DNA of 64,000 nt from HB2-32-21 sp041603535 (GCA_041603535.1 JBFIEE010000008.1:15756-79755); one strand, 5' to 3'. Positions 1-9,072 are shown, numbered from the stretch's first letter. Numbers and translations: made by a program. The notes: generated by a model from the letters alone, not told the origin.

Positions 1-486
1 TTACTGTCCATCGCGCCATATGACTGGCCATCCATTGCCACGGCAATTTTTTGTGGCGCCATCATCGGTCTGGAGCGTCAACTTAGAGGCAAGCCGGTGG
101 GAATTCGGACCTCATCAATAATCACCATGGGGACGTACATATTTCTACATTCGGCTATGTTGCTCAATAACGATGTTAGCGACCCTTCCCGCGTGATTGG
201 TCAGGTGGTTACTGGTATTGGGTTTTTGGGCGCGGGGGTAATGCTGGCGCGCGATGGCACGGTAGTGGGGGTTACTTCCGCCGCGTCAATTTGGGTGCTG
301 GCTGCGATAGGCGTTACGATTTCTCTTGGTCATCTGATGGCCGCGATAAAATTGTCACTGGTCACGGTGGCGATTCTTTATGGCGTTGAGTTTCTGGAAC
401 AACACACCAAGACATTTAGTCGTGGCGTGCATTCGCGATACAGCAATCGCCGAAAAACGGACAAGTCTGGAGGGAGTAAGTTGTGA
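1..486 (+). CDS. MgtC/SapB-family membrane protein, 3' part
   Basis: The frame is open from the first base of the window, so the N-terminus is missing; 161 codons are visible before TGA. The visible part carries the family signature: GAIIGLERQ followed by a GIRT segment, then GTGIGFLGAGVML-type glycine-rich membrane helices (seen here as VTGIGFLGAGVMLARDG). Family members are inner-membrane proteins; MgtC of Salmonella is tied to growth in low magnesium and inhibition of the F-ATPase, but many homologues have no known role. The C-terminus is a short hydrophilic tail rich in Arg and Lys. The stop overlaps the GTG start of the next gene by four bases (GTGA), which suggests translational coupling with the RimK-like ligase. 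Family assignment is firm; the function is not. Confidence 0.85.
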   Translation, partial: LLSIAPYDWPSIATAIFCGAIIGLERQLRGKPVGIRTSSIITMGTYIFLHSAMLLNNDVSDPSRVIGQVVTGIGFLGAGVMLARDGTVVGVTSAASIWVLAAIGVTISLGHLMAAIKLSLVTVAILYGVEFLEQHTKTFSRGVHSRYSNRRKTDKSGGSKL

Positions 487-1949
487 CCAATGTGCTGGTA
501 ATCGTCGACAATGTAGAAGATATTGAGGCATATGATGCCAACGGTGTTGTGATTACCTTTGCTGAGTATCTGCAGGAACATCCCAAGAAAGGCGAAAAGA
601 AAATCCGTCTTATTAATCTGTGTGATACCACGCATTACCTGAGCCGTGGTTATTATTGCTCTCTGCTGGCGGAGGCCCGTGGTCATCGGGTATTGCCGTC
701 AGTTAACACTATCAACGACCTCCGCAACGAACAGCTTTACATGGCGCAGATTTCGGAAGGGTTGTTCCCTGATAAAGGGAAAGAGCAGGACCCTGAGCCG
801 GGTACCAAAGAAACGATTTATGTATATTTTGGACACGCGTCCGATCAGCGTTATGAAAAACTTGCACAGCGTTTATTTACGCTATTTCCCGCGCCCAGCC
901 TGAAAGTGGTGATGACCTGGAAATCCCGATGGAAAATCAATAGCATCCAACGCGTTGCTTTTGCCGGGTTGCCCCACAAGCAAAGACCGGCTTTCATGGA
1001 GGCATTGAATCGCTTTACTGAGCAGCACTGGAAAAGGAGCACCAGCAGGAAACGCTATCGTTGGGATATGGCTATTCTGGTTGAACCTGATGAAGCGATG
1101 CCGCCGAGCAACAAACTTGCATTGAGTAAGCTGATCAAAGCCGCAGAAAAAATTAATATCAATGCTGACCTGATCACCTCCGCCGATTACGCCAGGCTTA
1201 ACGAATACGATGCCCTGTTTATCCGCACGACAACCGCCATTGATCACTACACCTACCGGTTCTCTCGCAAAGCGGATATTGAGGGTATGGTCGTCGTCGA
1301 CGATCCCACATCTATTTTGCGCTGTTGCAATAAAGTATTTTTACAGGATGCGTTTACCTACAACAAGGTGCCATCTTTAGCGACGCAGGCGGTATTTGGT
1401 TTTGATGGCAAAACTGTCAGGGATATAGAACAACAATTTGACTACCCCATGGTATTGAAGGTGCCTGAGAGCTCCTTCTCGCGCGGTGTTTTCAAGGTCG
1501 CTGGACGAGAGGAGCTGGTCAATCGGCTGGAGCAGTTGCTGGCTGAAACGGCCATCGTACTCGTGCAGGAATACCTTTATACAGATTATGACTGGCGTAT
1601 TGGTGTGTTCAACAATAGGCCGCTGTTTGCCTGCCGGTATTTTATGGCGAGAAACCATTGGCAAATTTATAATCACAGCAGTGAACGCCATAGCAGTGGT
1701 GACTTCGAAACAATGCCCACATTTGAAGTGCCCAAACCAGTGCTCGATGCTGCGCTTAAAGCGTCGAAAGTGATTGGTGATGGCTTATATGGTGTTGACA
1801 TCAAGCAGCTGGGAAAGCAGGCCTATGTGGTGGAGGTCAACGACAACCCGAGTCTTGATCACAAAGTTGAAGACGTCTATTTGGGTGATGAATTATATAT
1901 GCTGGTGATGAACGAAATGGTCAGGCGCCTGGAGCTGCGAGGGCGATAA
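483..1949 (+). CDS. RimK-like ATP-grasp ligase with RLAN N-terminal domain
   Basis: A 488-residue cytosolic protein. The first ~160 residues match the RLAN domain type found in front of RimK-like ATP-grasp domains. The C-terminal half is an ATP-grasp fold: a lysine strand (YPMVLKVPE, about residue 320), the VLVQEYLYTDYDWRIGV segment, and the metal-binding VVEVNDNPSLDHK near residue 455. Such enzymes form amide bonds between a carboxylate and an amino acid (RimK itself adds glutamates to ribosomal protein S6), using ATP and an acyl-phosphate intermediate. The substrate here is unknown. It overlaps the MgtC gene by 4 bp and is immediately followed by a GNAT gene, an association reported for predicted peptide-tagging amidoligase systems. 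The start is GTG. Confidence 0.85.
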   Translation: MTNVLVIVDNVEDIEAYDANGVVITFAEYLQEHPKKGEKKIRLINLCDTTHYLSRGYYCSLLAEARGHRVLPSVNTINDLRNEQLYMAQISEGLFPDKGKEQDPEPGTKETIYVYFGHASDQRYEKLAQRLFTLFPAPSLKVVMTWKSRWKINSIQRVAFAGLPHKQRPAFMEALNRFTEQHWKRSTSRKRYRWDMAILVEPDEAMPPSNKLALSKLIKAAEKININADLITSADYARLNEYDALFIRTTTAIDHYTYRFSRKADIEGMVVVDDPTSILRCCNKVFLQDAFTYNKVPSLATQAVFGFDGKTVRDIEQQFDYPMVLKVPESSFSRGVFKVAGREELVNRLEQLLAETAIVLVQEYLYTDYDWRIGVFNNRPLFACRYFMARNHWQIYNHSSERHSSGDFETMPTFEVPKPVLDAALKASKVIGDGLYGVDIKQLGKQAYVVEVNDNPSLDHKVEDVYLGDELYMLVMNEMVRRLELRGR

Positions 1950-2426
1950 GTGGCGGCTTCACTGGTTATTCGAAATGCCACTGCCGCCGACATCCCGATG
2001 CTGCTGGATATTGAAGGGAGCAGTTTTCCCAGCGACCATATTTCAAAACGGCAATTCAGTTATTTCCTGAAAAAAGCTAAAGCCAGGACATTCGTTGCCC
2101 TTGTTGACGGTGTAGTTAGTGGCTATGGCATTGTGTTATTGCCTGCACGGAGGAACTACGCGCGACTGTATTCGTTGGCGGTGGCCAAAAATATGAGGGG
2201 GGTTGGTATAGGCGATCGCTTATTGACGGCTGTCGATCAAGCGGTGGAAAATATGGGCTATTCTGCGCTGGGGCTGGAGGTTCGAGTTTCCAGTGTGGGC
2301 GTAAGAAGGCTCTATGAAAAACACGGGTTTGTAGTTTGCTGCGTTCTGAGTGGATACTACGGCGATGGCGAAGACGGGCTCAAAATGAAAAAGCAGATGG
2401 GGAGTAGCGATACTAAAAAATCGTGA
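1950..2426 (+). CDS. GNAT-family N-acetyltransferase (RimI-like)
   Basis: A 158-residue single-domain GNAT protein starting with GTG directly after the stop of the RimK-like gene. The acetyl-CoA-binding motif is visible as RGVGIGDRLL near residue 90, preceded by the RLYSLAVAKN strand and followed by VRRLYEKHGFV, the typical last helix and strand of the fold. The family transfers acetyl groups from acetyl-CoA to an amine. The zero-base spacing shows that it works with the ATP-grasp ligase, either on the ligase product or on the same protein target. The substrate cannot be read from the sequence. Confidence 0.85.
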   Translation: MAASLVIRNATAADIPMLLDIEGSSFPSDHISKRQFSYFLKKAKARTFVALVDGVVSGYGIVLLPARRNYARLYSLAVAKNMRGVGIGDRLLTAVDQAVENMGYSALGLEVRVSSVGVRRLYEKHGFVVCCVLSGYYGDGEDGLKMKKQMGSSDTKKS

Positions 2427-2447
2427 ATATTGAGGGAATTATTTTTT

Positions 2448-2897
2448 ATGCTGAATAAAAACAGAAAAACTACTTGGTATGGAAAATTGGAAACCGCTAC
2501 GTCGAGTACGGAGGTTATTTACGATCCGACACTACCGGAAGCACCAAAAAACCGAATCTATCTTTACAATGTCGAGCGTGGGCAAGTTATCCCGTACGTC
2601 TGGGAGATTGTCAAGGACTTGCTGAGTGAGGCTGAAGGTGAAGAGCGGACCGGGATTAAAAGCCGGGCAGGCAAACGCTGGAAGACCGCCCGCAAGACCT
2701 TTATGCAGGGCCGTATTATGTTGCCAAGGCAACCGATGTCCCCGGTGGAAACTAAAGTGGCCAGGCAGTCAGATGATGAAGAAATTATCGATCTGGGTAT
2801 TCGCTTTGCAGACGATGTGGACGATGTGGATGATGTGGATGATGTGGGTGATGTGGACGAAGTTGATGAGGAGGAAAGCTGCGAGGAAGATAGCTGA
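2448..2897 (+). CDS. Small hypothetical protein with acidic Val-Asp-Asp repeat tail
   Basis: I do not recognise this 149-residue protein. I chose the ATG at 2448 because GAGGGA at 2432-2437 lies ten bases upstream; an earlier TTG at 2430 has no such site. The N-terminal part (about 110 residues) is mixed and basic, with an unusual stretch KSRAGKRWKTARKTF. It ends in a nine-base repeat (positions 2811-2864) encoding Asp-Asp-Val units, then EEESCEEDS at the C-terminus. No signal peptide or membrane segment is visible. It follows the GNAT gene by 21 bp and is probably the last gene of the operon. An acidic C-terminal tail is the type of end that RimK enzymes extend, so it may be the substrate of the ligase; this is inference. 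Confidence 0.7.
   Translation: MLNKNRKTTWYGKLETATSSTEVIYDPTLPEAPKNRIYLYNVERGQVIPYVWEIVKDLLSEAEGEERTGIKSRAGKRWKTARKTFMQGRIMLPRQPMSPVETKVARQSDDEEIIDLGIRFADDVDDVDDVDDVGDVDEVDEEESCEEDS
2811..2864 (+). repeat. Nine-base in-frame repeat, six units
   Basis: Units of the form GAYGATGTG run from 2811 to 2864, the last being degenerate. They encode the Asp-Asp-Val tail of the small protein downstream of the GNAT gene. Copy number is likely to vary between strains by slippage. Confidence 0.85.
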
Positions 2898-3020
2898 GCG
2901 TGGCGAGGGTCAGCATCGACGGCCACGCAGCTGTGCTGTTACGCTGGACCTTGGTTAGCTGGACAATCACTGTACCCGTCCTGGACATGATTGCTCAGGG
3001 CCTGATTGGTTCAGTACGCG

Positions 3021-3068
3021 GTTAGTGTAGTACCAGGTTAATGTAGTACGCAGTTAGTTCCGTGCCAG
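3021..3068. repeat. 16-bp imperfect tandem repeat, three units
   Basis: Units start at 3021, 3037 and 3053, each beginning GTTA, with a partial unit just before. They lie in the 180-bp gap between the acidic-tail protein gene and the convergent speB gene. No terminator with a T-run is seen in this gap. Confidence 0.7.
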
Positions 3069-3075
3069 GTTGGAG

Positions 3076-3972
3076 TTATTCTGCGGATGTCGAACGTTGA
3101 ATAATCCCCATCATTTTGTAAACCAGTAAAGCGGCGGAAAACTCGTAGGTGTGAAAGCCCTGGATAGGAGAAAATTCCATTAAGTCAAAACCGATGATAT
3201 TACGCTGCTTTGCTACAGACTCGAATAACGACAGCGTTTGATACCAGCCTAGACCACCCGGCACCGGGGTGCCGGTCGAAGGGAATATTGAAGGGTCCAT
3301 GCCATCAATATCCAATGTGAAAAATACTTTGTCAGGAAAATCATCAGGTAAGTTTATCTGCATATGATTTTTCGGAACTAATACGTCAGCGTCGAGATGA
3401 TGTATTGCGTATAGCTTTCGTGTGGCGATTTCTTCTTTACAGATGGCCCGAATGCCCAGCTGAAATAGCGGTATGTCTTCGTCGACGATGCGTTTCATTA
3501 CCGACGCATGACTGTAAGGGTTGCCCTCATATGCATCGCGTAGATCTGCGTGGGCGTCGATTTGGACAACACCGAAATCACTAATCCCGGCGGCCAGCAA
3601 GCCTTTAATTACGCCGAAGGTCACGGTATGTTCCCCGCCCAGTGCAACAGGTATGCCGCCATGTTTAGCGATAGCTTGAGTCGCCAGGGTGATATTGGCT
3701 ATGGTCTGATCGGCATCGCCACTGACGTCAACCGGAGGATGCGTGAAAATACCTTTTTCACAGGGTGAACTGGTGCCGTCCCAGGTTTCAAGTTGCCAGG
3801 AAGCGCCCAGAATGGCGGCCGGCCCACGCGCTGTTCCACTGCCGTAGGAAACGGATTTTTCGTAGGGTACCGGCAGAACATGAAAGAAGGCTTCGTCCGG
3901 CTCCGGTTGCTTGAGCTCCGAGCCAAGGAAGATGGGGTAACCAGGTGCGGCGAGCTGATCAAATTCACTCAT
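3076..3972 (-). CDS. speB: Agmatinase (SpeB)
   Basis: A 298-residue ureohydrolase that splits agmatine into putrescine and urea with a dinuclear manganese centre. The metal ligands are clear: GGEHTVT (His115), DAHADLRD (Asp139, His141, Asp143) and DIDGMDPS near residue 223. I prefer the ATG at 3972 because AGAGG stands just before it; an ATG five codons earlier (3987) is possible but has no ribosome site. It is the last gene of a minus-strand cluster with arginine decarboxylase, carboxyspermidine dehydrogenase and carboxyspermidine decarboxylase. It supplies the putrescine that the two preceding enzymes turn into spermidine. The agmatinase and arginase subgroups are close, but linkage to speA makes agmatine the likely substrate. 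Confidence 0.9.
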   Translation of the reverse strand: MSEFDQLAAPGYPIFLGSELKQPEPDEAFFHVLPVPYEKSVSYGSGTARGPAAILGASWQLETWDGTSSPCEKGIFTHPPVDVSGDADQTIANITLATQAIAKHGGIPVALGGEHTVTFGVIKGLLAAGISDFGVVQIDAHADLRDAYEGNPYSHASVMKRIVDEDIPLFQLGIRAICKEEIATRKLYAIHHLDADVLVPKNHMQINLPDDFPDKVFFTLDIDGMDPSIFPSTGTPVPGGLGWYQTLSLFESVAKQRNIIGFDLMEFSPIQGFHTYEFSAALLVYKMMGIIQRSTSAE

Positions 3973-4062
3973 AACCTCTGCTTCCATATGCCGTTAGGTC
4001 TAACGTTCATTAAGGTTGTCTGCATTTGAATTAATTTGGTCATTGCACAGTCTATGCGACTA

Positions 4063-5262
4063 TCAGGAAAGTCGGCTTTTGAAATCATGGTATGAAAATG
4101 TGCGGACAATTCTAAGTTCGTCGGTGGTTGAATTCCAGATGGCAATTGAGGGTAAGCCAATCCCGTTAAACGTACTCGTTTTAACCATGGTGTAGTGGGC
4201 CATGTCGTCGAAAATCAGGCGTTGCCCAACCTGCAACGGATTATCAAAACTGTAATCACCCATCACGTCCCCTGCAAGGCAGGTCTGGCCACCAAGACGA
4301 TAGGTGTGGGCTTTGGTGTCGGCTTCTCCGGCACCAAAAATGTTGGCGCGATAGGGCATTTCCAGTGTGTCGGGCATGTGGCATGTGGCGGATGTGTCGA
4401 GAATTGCCAGATCCATGCTGTTGCGGGTGATGTCGAGGACCTCGCTCACCAGTACGCCGGTATTAATGGCCGTTGCTTCGCCGGGCTCCAGGTAGACCTG
4501 GACGTCGTATTTCGTCTGGAAGCATTTTATGCATTCGATGAGGGCATCAACTTCATAGTCCTCGCCGGTAATATGGTGGCCACCGCCAAAATTAACCCAT
4601 TGCAATTGTGGTAAGAGTTTGTGGAAATGCCGCTCAATGACGGCGAGAGTCCTTTGCAGCGGCGCGAAATTCTGTTCGCAAAGGGTATGAAAATGCAAGC
4701 CGCTAATGCCGTTTAGTTGCGAGTTTTCAAGCGGCTGGTTTTTTGAAAGCAGGGCATTAAATTCGGTCAGTGGGATGCCCAGTCTGGAACCGGGTGCACA
4801 GGGATCGTAAATCGCTGCGGCGCCTTCGGAATGGAGCGGGTTGATTCGCAGGCCAAACTGAAGTTCTGGACGCGTTTGCCTGGCCATTTTTAGAAGTGGT
4901 TGGTAACGCTCCCATTGGCTGAAGGAGTTAAATACCACATGATGGGAAATCTTGAGGATTTCCCTGAGATCTGCTTCGGTGTATGCCGCTGAGTAAGTGT
5001 GAACCTCGCCGCCGAATTCTTCGTGGCCTAGTCGGGCTTCAAACAGGCCGCTGGCGCAGGTACCGGTGAGGTATTGACTGATCAGCGGTGCGAGGCTAAA
5101 CATCGAAAACGCTTTTAGCGCGAGTAGAACCTTTCCACCGGATTCGGTTTGTACGCGACTGAGGATTCTGAGATTCCGTTCAACCGCCACTTCATCCACC
5201 ACGAAACAGGGCGAGGGTACGCGCGCTGCGTTGAAGTTGAGGAAGGTTTGACTTTTAATCAT
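4063..5262 (-). CDS. nspC: Carboxy(nor)spermidine decarboxylase
   Basis: A 399-residue PLP enzyme of the alanine racemase-fold decarboxylases. It removes CO2 from carboxyspermidine (or carboxynorspermidine) to give spermidine. The PLP lysine is Lys50 in LLALKAFS; further family marks are WVNFGGGHHITG, YLEPGEA and the TCLAGDVMGDYSFD segment with the catalytic cysteine. Start choice is uncertain: ATG 5262 gives the short N-terminus usual for the family, while ATG 5301 would leave only a 5-base gap to the upstream gene and has a weak AGGTG site. It follows the dehydrogenase gene, so the two act in sequence. Seen: family motifs. Inferred: spermidine as product, since the substrate of SpeB and the dehydrogenase would be putrescine. 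Confidence 0.88.
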   Translation of the reverse strand: MIKSQTFLNFNAARVPSPCFVVDEVAVERNLRILSRVQTESGGKVLLALKAFSMFSLAPLISQYLTGTCASGLFEARLGHEEFGGEVHTYSAAYTEADLREILKISHHVVFNSFSQWERYQPLLKMARQTRPELQFGLRINPLHSEGAAAIYDPCAPGSRLGIPLTEFNALLSKNQPLENSQLNGISGLHFHTLCEQNFAPLQRTLAVIERHFHKLLPQLQWVNFGGGHHITGEDYEVDALIECIKCFQTKYDVQVYLEPGEATAINTGVLVSEVLDITRNSMDLAILDTSATCHMPDTLEMPYRANIFGAGEADTKAHTYRLGGQTCLAGDVMGDYSFDNPLQVGQRLIFDDMAHYTMVKTSTFNGIGLPSIAIWNSTTDELRIVRTFSYHDFKSRLS

Positions 5263-5306
5263 GCAGTTATGCCAATCTGGTATTCTACCTAATAAACTCA
5301 TGGCAC

Positions 5307-6503
5307 CTAAACAAGCGAGTAACCTGGCTCTTCTATGACCGTCCACGGTAAGCCGTATTTATTCATATCGGCCATAAATGGGTCAGGGTCAAGCTGTTCC
5401 ATATTCCAGACGCCTGGCTTCATCCAGGTTTTCTCCAGCATCATTTTAGCCCCGATCATGGCGGGTACGCCGGTGGTATAGGAAATTGCCTGCGATTGTA
5501 CTTCTCTGTAGCAAGCCTGATGGTCGCAGATATTATAAAGAAAAACGGTTTTTTCCCGCCCATCCTTAACGCCGCGAACCACGCAACCGATACAGGTTCT
5601 TCCCTGGGTGCGTGGTCCAAGTGTTGATGGATCCGGCAGCAGTGCTTTTAGAAACTGGATAGGAACAATTTGTTGGCCCTGATAATCTATGGGATGGATG
5701 CCGGTCATGCCCACGTTACCCAATACTTCCAGATGCTTGAGATAATTGTCGGAAAAACTCATCCAGAACTGCGCCTTTTTTAAGCCTGGAAAATTTTTGC
5801 TTAGAGATTCCAGTTCTTCATGATACAGCCTGTATATATCGAAAGAACCCACGTCTTCAGGGCAGGTAAAGCGCTGTTTGAGCGACATGGCTGGGGTGGT
5901 CACGAATTCACCATTTTCCCAGTGTCGGCATTCTGCCGTCACTTCGCGGATATTAATTTCCGGATTAAAATTAGTGGCAAAGGCGTAGCCATGGTTACCG
6001 CCGTTGACATCGATAATATCGAGGTAGTGGATCTCGTCAAAATAATGTTTGGCGATATACGCGGTGAACACATTTGTGGCACCAGGATCAAAGCCGGAGC
6101 CCAGTAGGGCCATTAGACCAGCCTTCTTAAACTTTTCCTGGTAGGCCCATTGCCATTTGTATTCAAATTTCGCGGTGTCCTGCGGCTCGTAATTAGCAGT
6201 ATCCAGATAATGCACCCCCGCTTCCAGACAGGCATCCATGATAGTCAAATCCTGGTAGGGCAACGCAACGTTGATCACTAAATCAGGCTTTTCTTTATTA
6301 AAGAGGGATACCAGTTCCGGAACATTATCGGCATCAACTTGTGCCGTGCGTATTGGACGCTTCAGCTGGCTGGCGATAGCCTTGCATTTGCTTTCAGTGC
6401 GGCTGGCCAGAACAATTTCATTGAAGATCTGGGGTAGTTGCGCACATTTGTGGGCGACGACACCACCAACGCCACCAGCACCGATGATTATTACTTTTGA
6501 CAT
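5307..6503 (-). CDS. Carboxyspermidine dehydrogenase (saccharopine dehydrogenase family)
   Basis: A 398-residue NAD(P)-dependent reductase. The family member next to nspC condenses aspartate semialdehyde with putrescine (or diaminopropane) and reduces the imine to carboxyspermidine. The N-terminal Rossmann motif is VIIIGAGGVGGVVAHK at residues 4-19, and the saccharopine dehydrogenase C-terminal domain follows, with GSGFDPGATNVF near residue 136. The start is ATG 6503 with GGGAG six bases upstream; 28 extra codons further upstream are not used. It lies 111 bp after speA. The function rests on family plus neighbours; true saccharopine dehydrogenase is less likely in this context. Confidence 0.88.
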   Translation of the reverse strand: MSKVIIIGAGGVGGVVAHKCAQLPQIFNEIVLASRTESKCKAIASQLKRPIRTAQVDADNVPELVSLFNKEKPDLVINVALPYQDLTIMDACLEAGVHYLDTANYEPQDTAKFEYKWQWAYQEKFKKAGLMALLGSGFDPGATNVFTAYIAKHYFDEIHYLDIIDVNGGNHGYAFATNFNPEINIREVTAECRHWENGEFVTTPAMSLKQRFTCPEDVGSFDIYRLYHEELESLSKNFPGLKKAQFWMSFSDNYLKHLEVLGNVGMTGIHPIDYQGQQIVPIQFLKALLPDPSTLGPRTQGRTCIGCVVRGVKDGREKTVFLYNICDHQACYREVQSQAISYTTGVPAMIGAKMMLEKTWMKPGVWNMEQLDPDPFMADMNKYGLPWTVIEEPGYSLV

Positions 6504-6614
6504 AATATACTCCCGGGTATTGGTTATCAGGGATAAAGGTAACAGCCAGTTGCCAGCTGGTTTCTGGAAGCGGAAATATTGTTCCAAAAGGCTATGGTCA
6601 ATAGATCCGAGCGC

Positions 6615-8564
6615 TTAACGTTCAAAATAGGTGTAACCCTGCATGCTTTCCCTGAATGCGGTCAACATGGTCTGGCGCATCGCTACTGATATTTTGCCCT
6701 GACGGACAGCTTCCTCGGCGATGCGGCGAAACTGTTCCAGCATTATTTTCGGGTCGTACTCAACGTAACTTAGAACATCAGCGATGCTGTCGCCATGGAA
6801 TTCGCGGACAAATTCAAAACCGCCATCCTCGGTGATACGCACGCTGACCACGTTGGTGTCACCAAATAAATTATGTAAATCCCCTAATGTTTCCTGATAC
6901 GCGCCCACCAGAAAGACACCGACGAGGTAGTCTTCCCCTTCTTTGAGCGAGTGCAGCGGCAAGGTTTTTCGCAGGCCGTCAGGTGAAGAAAAGTTATCAA
7001 TTTTTCCGTCACAATCGCAAGTCAGATCAGCAATAATGGCCTCTCGTGTCGGTCGTTCGTCGAGACGGTGTATGGGCATAATGGGAAATATCTGGTCTAT
7101 CGCCCAAATGTCTGGCAGTGATTGAAAAAGGCTAAAATTGCCGTAGTAAATATCAGAAAGCAACTCCGGCAAATTCTCCATCTCCGGAGGGATACGCTCA
7201 ACTTCGCTGAGCAAACTAGCAATACGCTCCAGTGCCGCCAGCGTTATGTTTTCGGCCAGCGCGCGGTCGCGCAAAGTTGCCTGGCCGTGGCGAAATAACT
7301 CCCTTATTTCGTCTCGATAGTACAGCGCGTCGTTATAACACTCCTGAAAGGTCTTCGATGTGATCAGCGTTGGCACCGCAAACAGATTTTCTAACAACTC
7401 GTGACAATCGTCTGGGAGCGTCGTTGGAAGTGGGGTAGGTTGATGGTCGCGGACATCCAGAATGTTGAATATCAGCACGGATGAATAGGCGATAGTGGCG
7501 CGGCCGGACTCCGTGATGATGACGGGGTGAGCAATATCCAGCGGGTCGAGACTTTCGCGAATTGTTTCGACGATATTAGTGCAGTATTCCTGCAACTTGT
7601 AGTTCATGCTGTGCGTGCTGTTGGTGCGGGCACCCTCGTAATCAACTGCGAGGCCGCCGCCCAGGTCGAGATAGCCCATCGGTGCGCCTTCGCTAATCAG
7701 GCCGCTATAAAATCGGCAAGCTTCGAGTACCCCGCCCCGGATGTTGCGGATATTGGGGATTTGCGATCCTAGATGGCAGTGCAGTAGCTGCAGGCAATGC
7801 AACATATTGGCCTGTTTGAGCACATCGACTACGTCAAGCAGGGCATTGGTAGAAAGACCAAAAATTGAGCGATCCCCGCTGTCTTCGTTCCAGTGCCCGT
7901 CAACGATCACAGAGGGTTTAATACGAACGCCAAGCAAGGGCTCAATGCCGAGCGCGCGGCTACGCTCAAGGATAGTGGGCAATTCTGCTGGCGTTTCAAG
8001 GACAAAGAAACAGGGAATACCTATTTGCCTGGCGTACAGGCCGAGTTCGACAAATTCGGAGTCTTTAAATCCGTTACAGATAATCAGGCTGTCGTGATCC
8101 TGCAACTGTGACAGGGCGACAATCAATTCCGCCTTGCTGCCTGCCTCAAAACCGTGATGGTAATGGCGACCAAAATCGGCTATTTCTTCAATGACGTGGC
8201 ATTGTTGATTGACCTTAATCGGGAAAACGCCGCGGTAGTGATTGTTGTATCCGTCCTGCTCAATAGCACTTGCAAAAGCCTCATTGAGCGTTTTTATGCG
8301 GTGGTCCAACAGGTTTTCAATGCGCAACACCGTGGGCATTTCCAGGCCCCGGGCTTTCATGCCAGCAATAATATCCATCAGTGGCACGGCAACGGTTTTG
8401 TCCCCAAAGCTGGCGTGAACCACCGTCTCACCCTGCTCTGAAATACTAAAGTATCCGCCGCTCCAGTCGTGGATTCCATAGAGCTCGATACTTTGCGCGG
8501 ACGACCAGTCGTTAGTTGAGGCTATGTTTTTGGTTGCGATCTGTGTGGTCAAGTGCTCGTCCAT
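6615..8564 (-). CDS. speA: Biosynthetic arginine decarboxylase
   Basis: A 649-residue PLP enzyme that converts arginine to agmatine, the first step of putrescine synthesis. Length matches the E. coli enzyme (658). The PLP lysine is Lys117 in FPIKVNQ; CHLGSQI and DLGGGLAVDYEG mark the barrel, and the C-terminal domain keeps CDCDGKIDNF. GAGG seven bases before ATG 8564 supports the start. It is the first gene of the polyamine cluster on this strand, so a promoter should lie in the 410-bp leader between it and tRNA-Leu. No candidate box there was strong enough to call. Confidence 0.95.
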   Translation of the reverse strand: MDEHLTTQIATKNIASTNDWSSAQSIELYGIHDWSGGYFSISEQGETVVHASFGDKTVAVPLMDIIAGMKARGLEMPTVLRIENLLDHRIKTLNEAFASAIEQDGYNNHYRGVFPIKVNQQCHVIEEIADFGRHYHHGFEAGSKAELIVALSQLQDHDSLIICNGFKDSEFVELGLYARQIGIPCFFVLETPAELPTILERSRALGIEPLLGVRIKPSVIVDGHWNEDSGDRSIFGLSTNALLDVVDVLKQANMLHCLQLLHCHLGSQIPNIRNIRGGVLEACRFYSGLISEGAPMGYLDLGGGLAVDYEGARTNSTHSMNYKLQEYCTNIVETIRESLDPLDIAHPVIITESGRATIAYSSVLIFNILDVRDHQPTPLPTTLPDDCHELLENLFAVPTLITSKTFQECYNDALYYRDEIRELFRHGQATLRDRALAENITLAALERIASLLSEVERIPPEMENLPELLSDIYYGNFSLFQSLPDIWAIDQIFPIMPIHRLDERPTREAIIADLTCDCDGKIDNFSSPDGLRKTLPLHSLKEGEDYLVGVFLVGAYQETLGDLHNLFGDTNVVSVRITEDGGFEFVREFHGDSIADVLSYVEYDPKIMLEQFRRIAEEAVRQGKISVAMRQTMLTAFRESMQGYTYFER

Positions 8565-8974
8565 TCTCTAACCTCGTTACTGGACAGACGATGAATTGTC
8601 GCTGTTTTGCGGCGTCTGCTGCTTGCCTCTCCTGTCGATCAAGGTATGGGGCAGATTGGCGACACTTTGGGCGCTGGTTGCACGACGTGCTGATAAATAG
8701 ACTGGCTGCGTCTTGCTGGAAGAGAGTGAGAATATCTGGCGAAGCCGTACACGGCCGTTGCGCGTAAGCGCATGACACCGGGTTGATATCTGTGGGTAAG
8801 AAGGCGTTGCCCTCATCAAGCACTCCTCACTGCTGAGCTTTAATCTGCTGAGCAATATAAAAGGTTGTTAGCAAATTACGTTGCTTTCACGCCTTCATGC
8901 TGTGAGTGGCAGAAAACGCTTGGGCTAGGTGTACATATAACTACAGGTAGAGCTTGAAATTCATATTTGTAAAG
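8565..8974. other. Non-coding leader between speA and tRNA-Leu
   Basis: This 410-bp gap holds no reading frame I can defend. It must contain the speA promoter on the minus strand and perhaps a regulatory leader. A TATATT box near 8858 (minus) has no matching -35 element. No clear terminator, riboswitch or repeat is visible. Confidence 0.5.
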
Positions 8975-9061
8975 TGGTACCAGAGGCCGGACTCGAACCG
9001 GCACGCTTTTAAGGGCGCGGGATTTTGAATCCCGTGTGTCTACCAATTTCACCACTCTGGC
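8975..9061 (-). tRNA. tRNA-Leu, anticodon CAA
   Basis: An 87-base class II tRNA with CCA encoded. The acceptor stem GCCAGAG (9055-9061, read on the minus strand) pairs with CTCTGGT, with one G-U at the first pair. The anticodon stem CGGGA/TCCCG encloses the loop TTCAAAA, giving anticodon CAA, which reads UUG. A long variable arm and the T-loop GTTCGAGTC are present. Confidence 0.95.
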
Positions 9062-9072
9062 GCAGGCCGAGG

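Noticed and set aside
3009..3068. Short repeats considered as CRISPR
   Set aside because: Units are adjacent with no spacers, are only 14-20 bp long and differ between loci; no cas gene is present.
8975..9061. tRNA-Leu as an integration site
   Set aside because: No integrase, no direct repeat of the tRNA end and no foreign gene block nearby.
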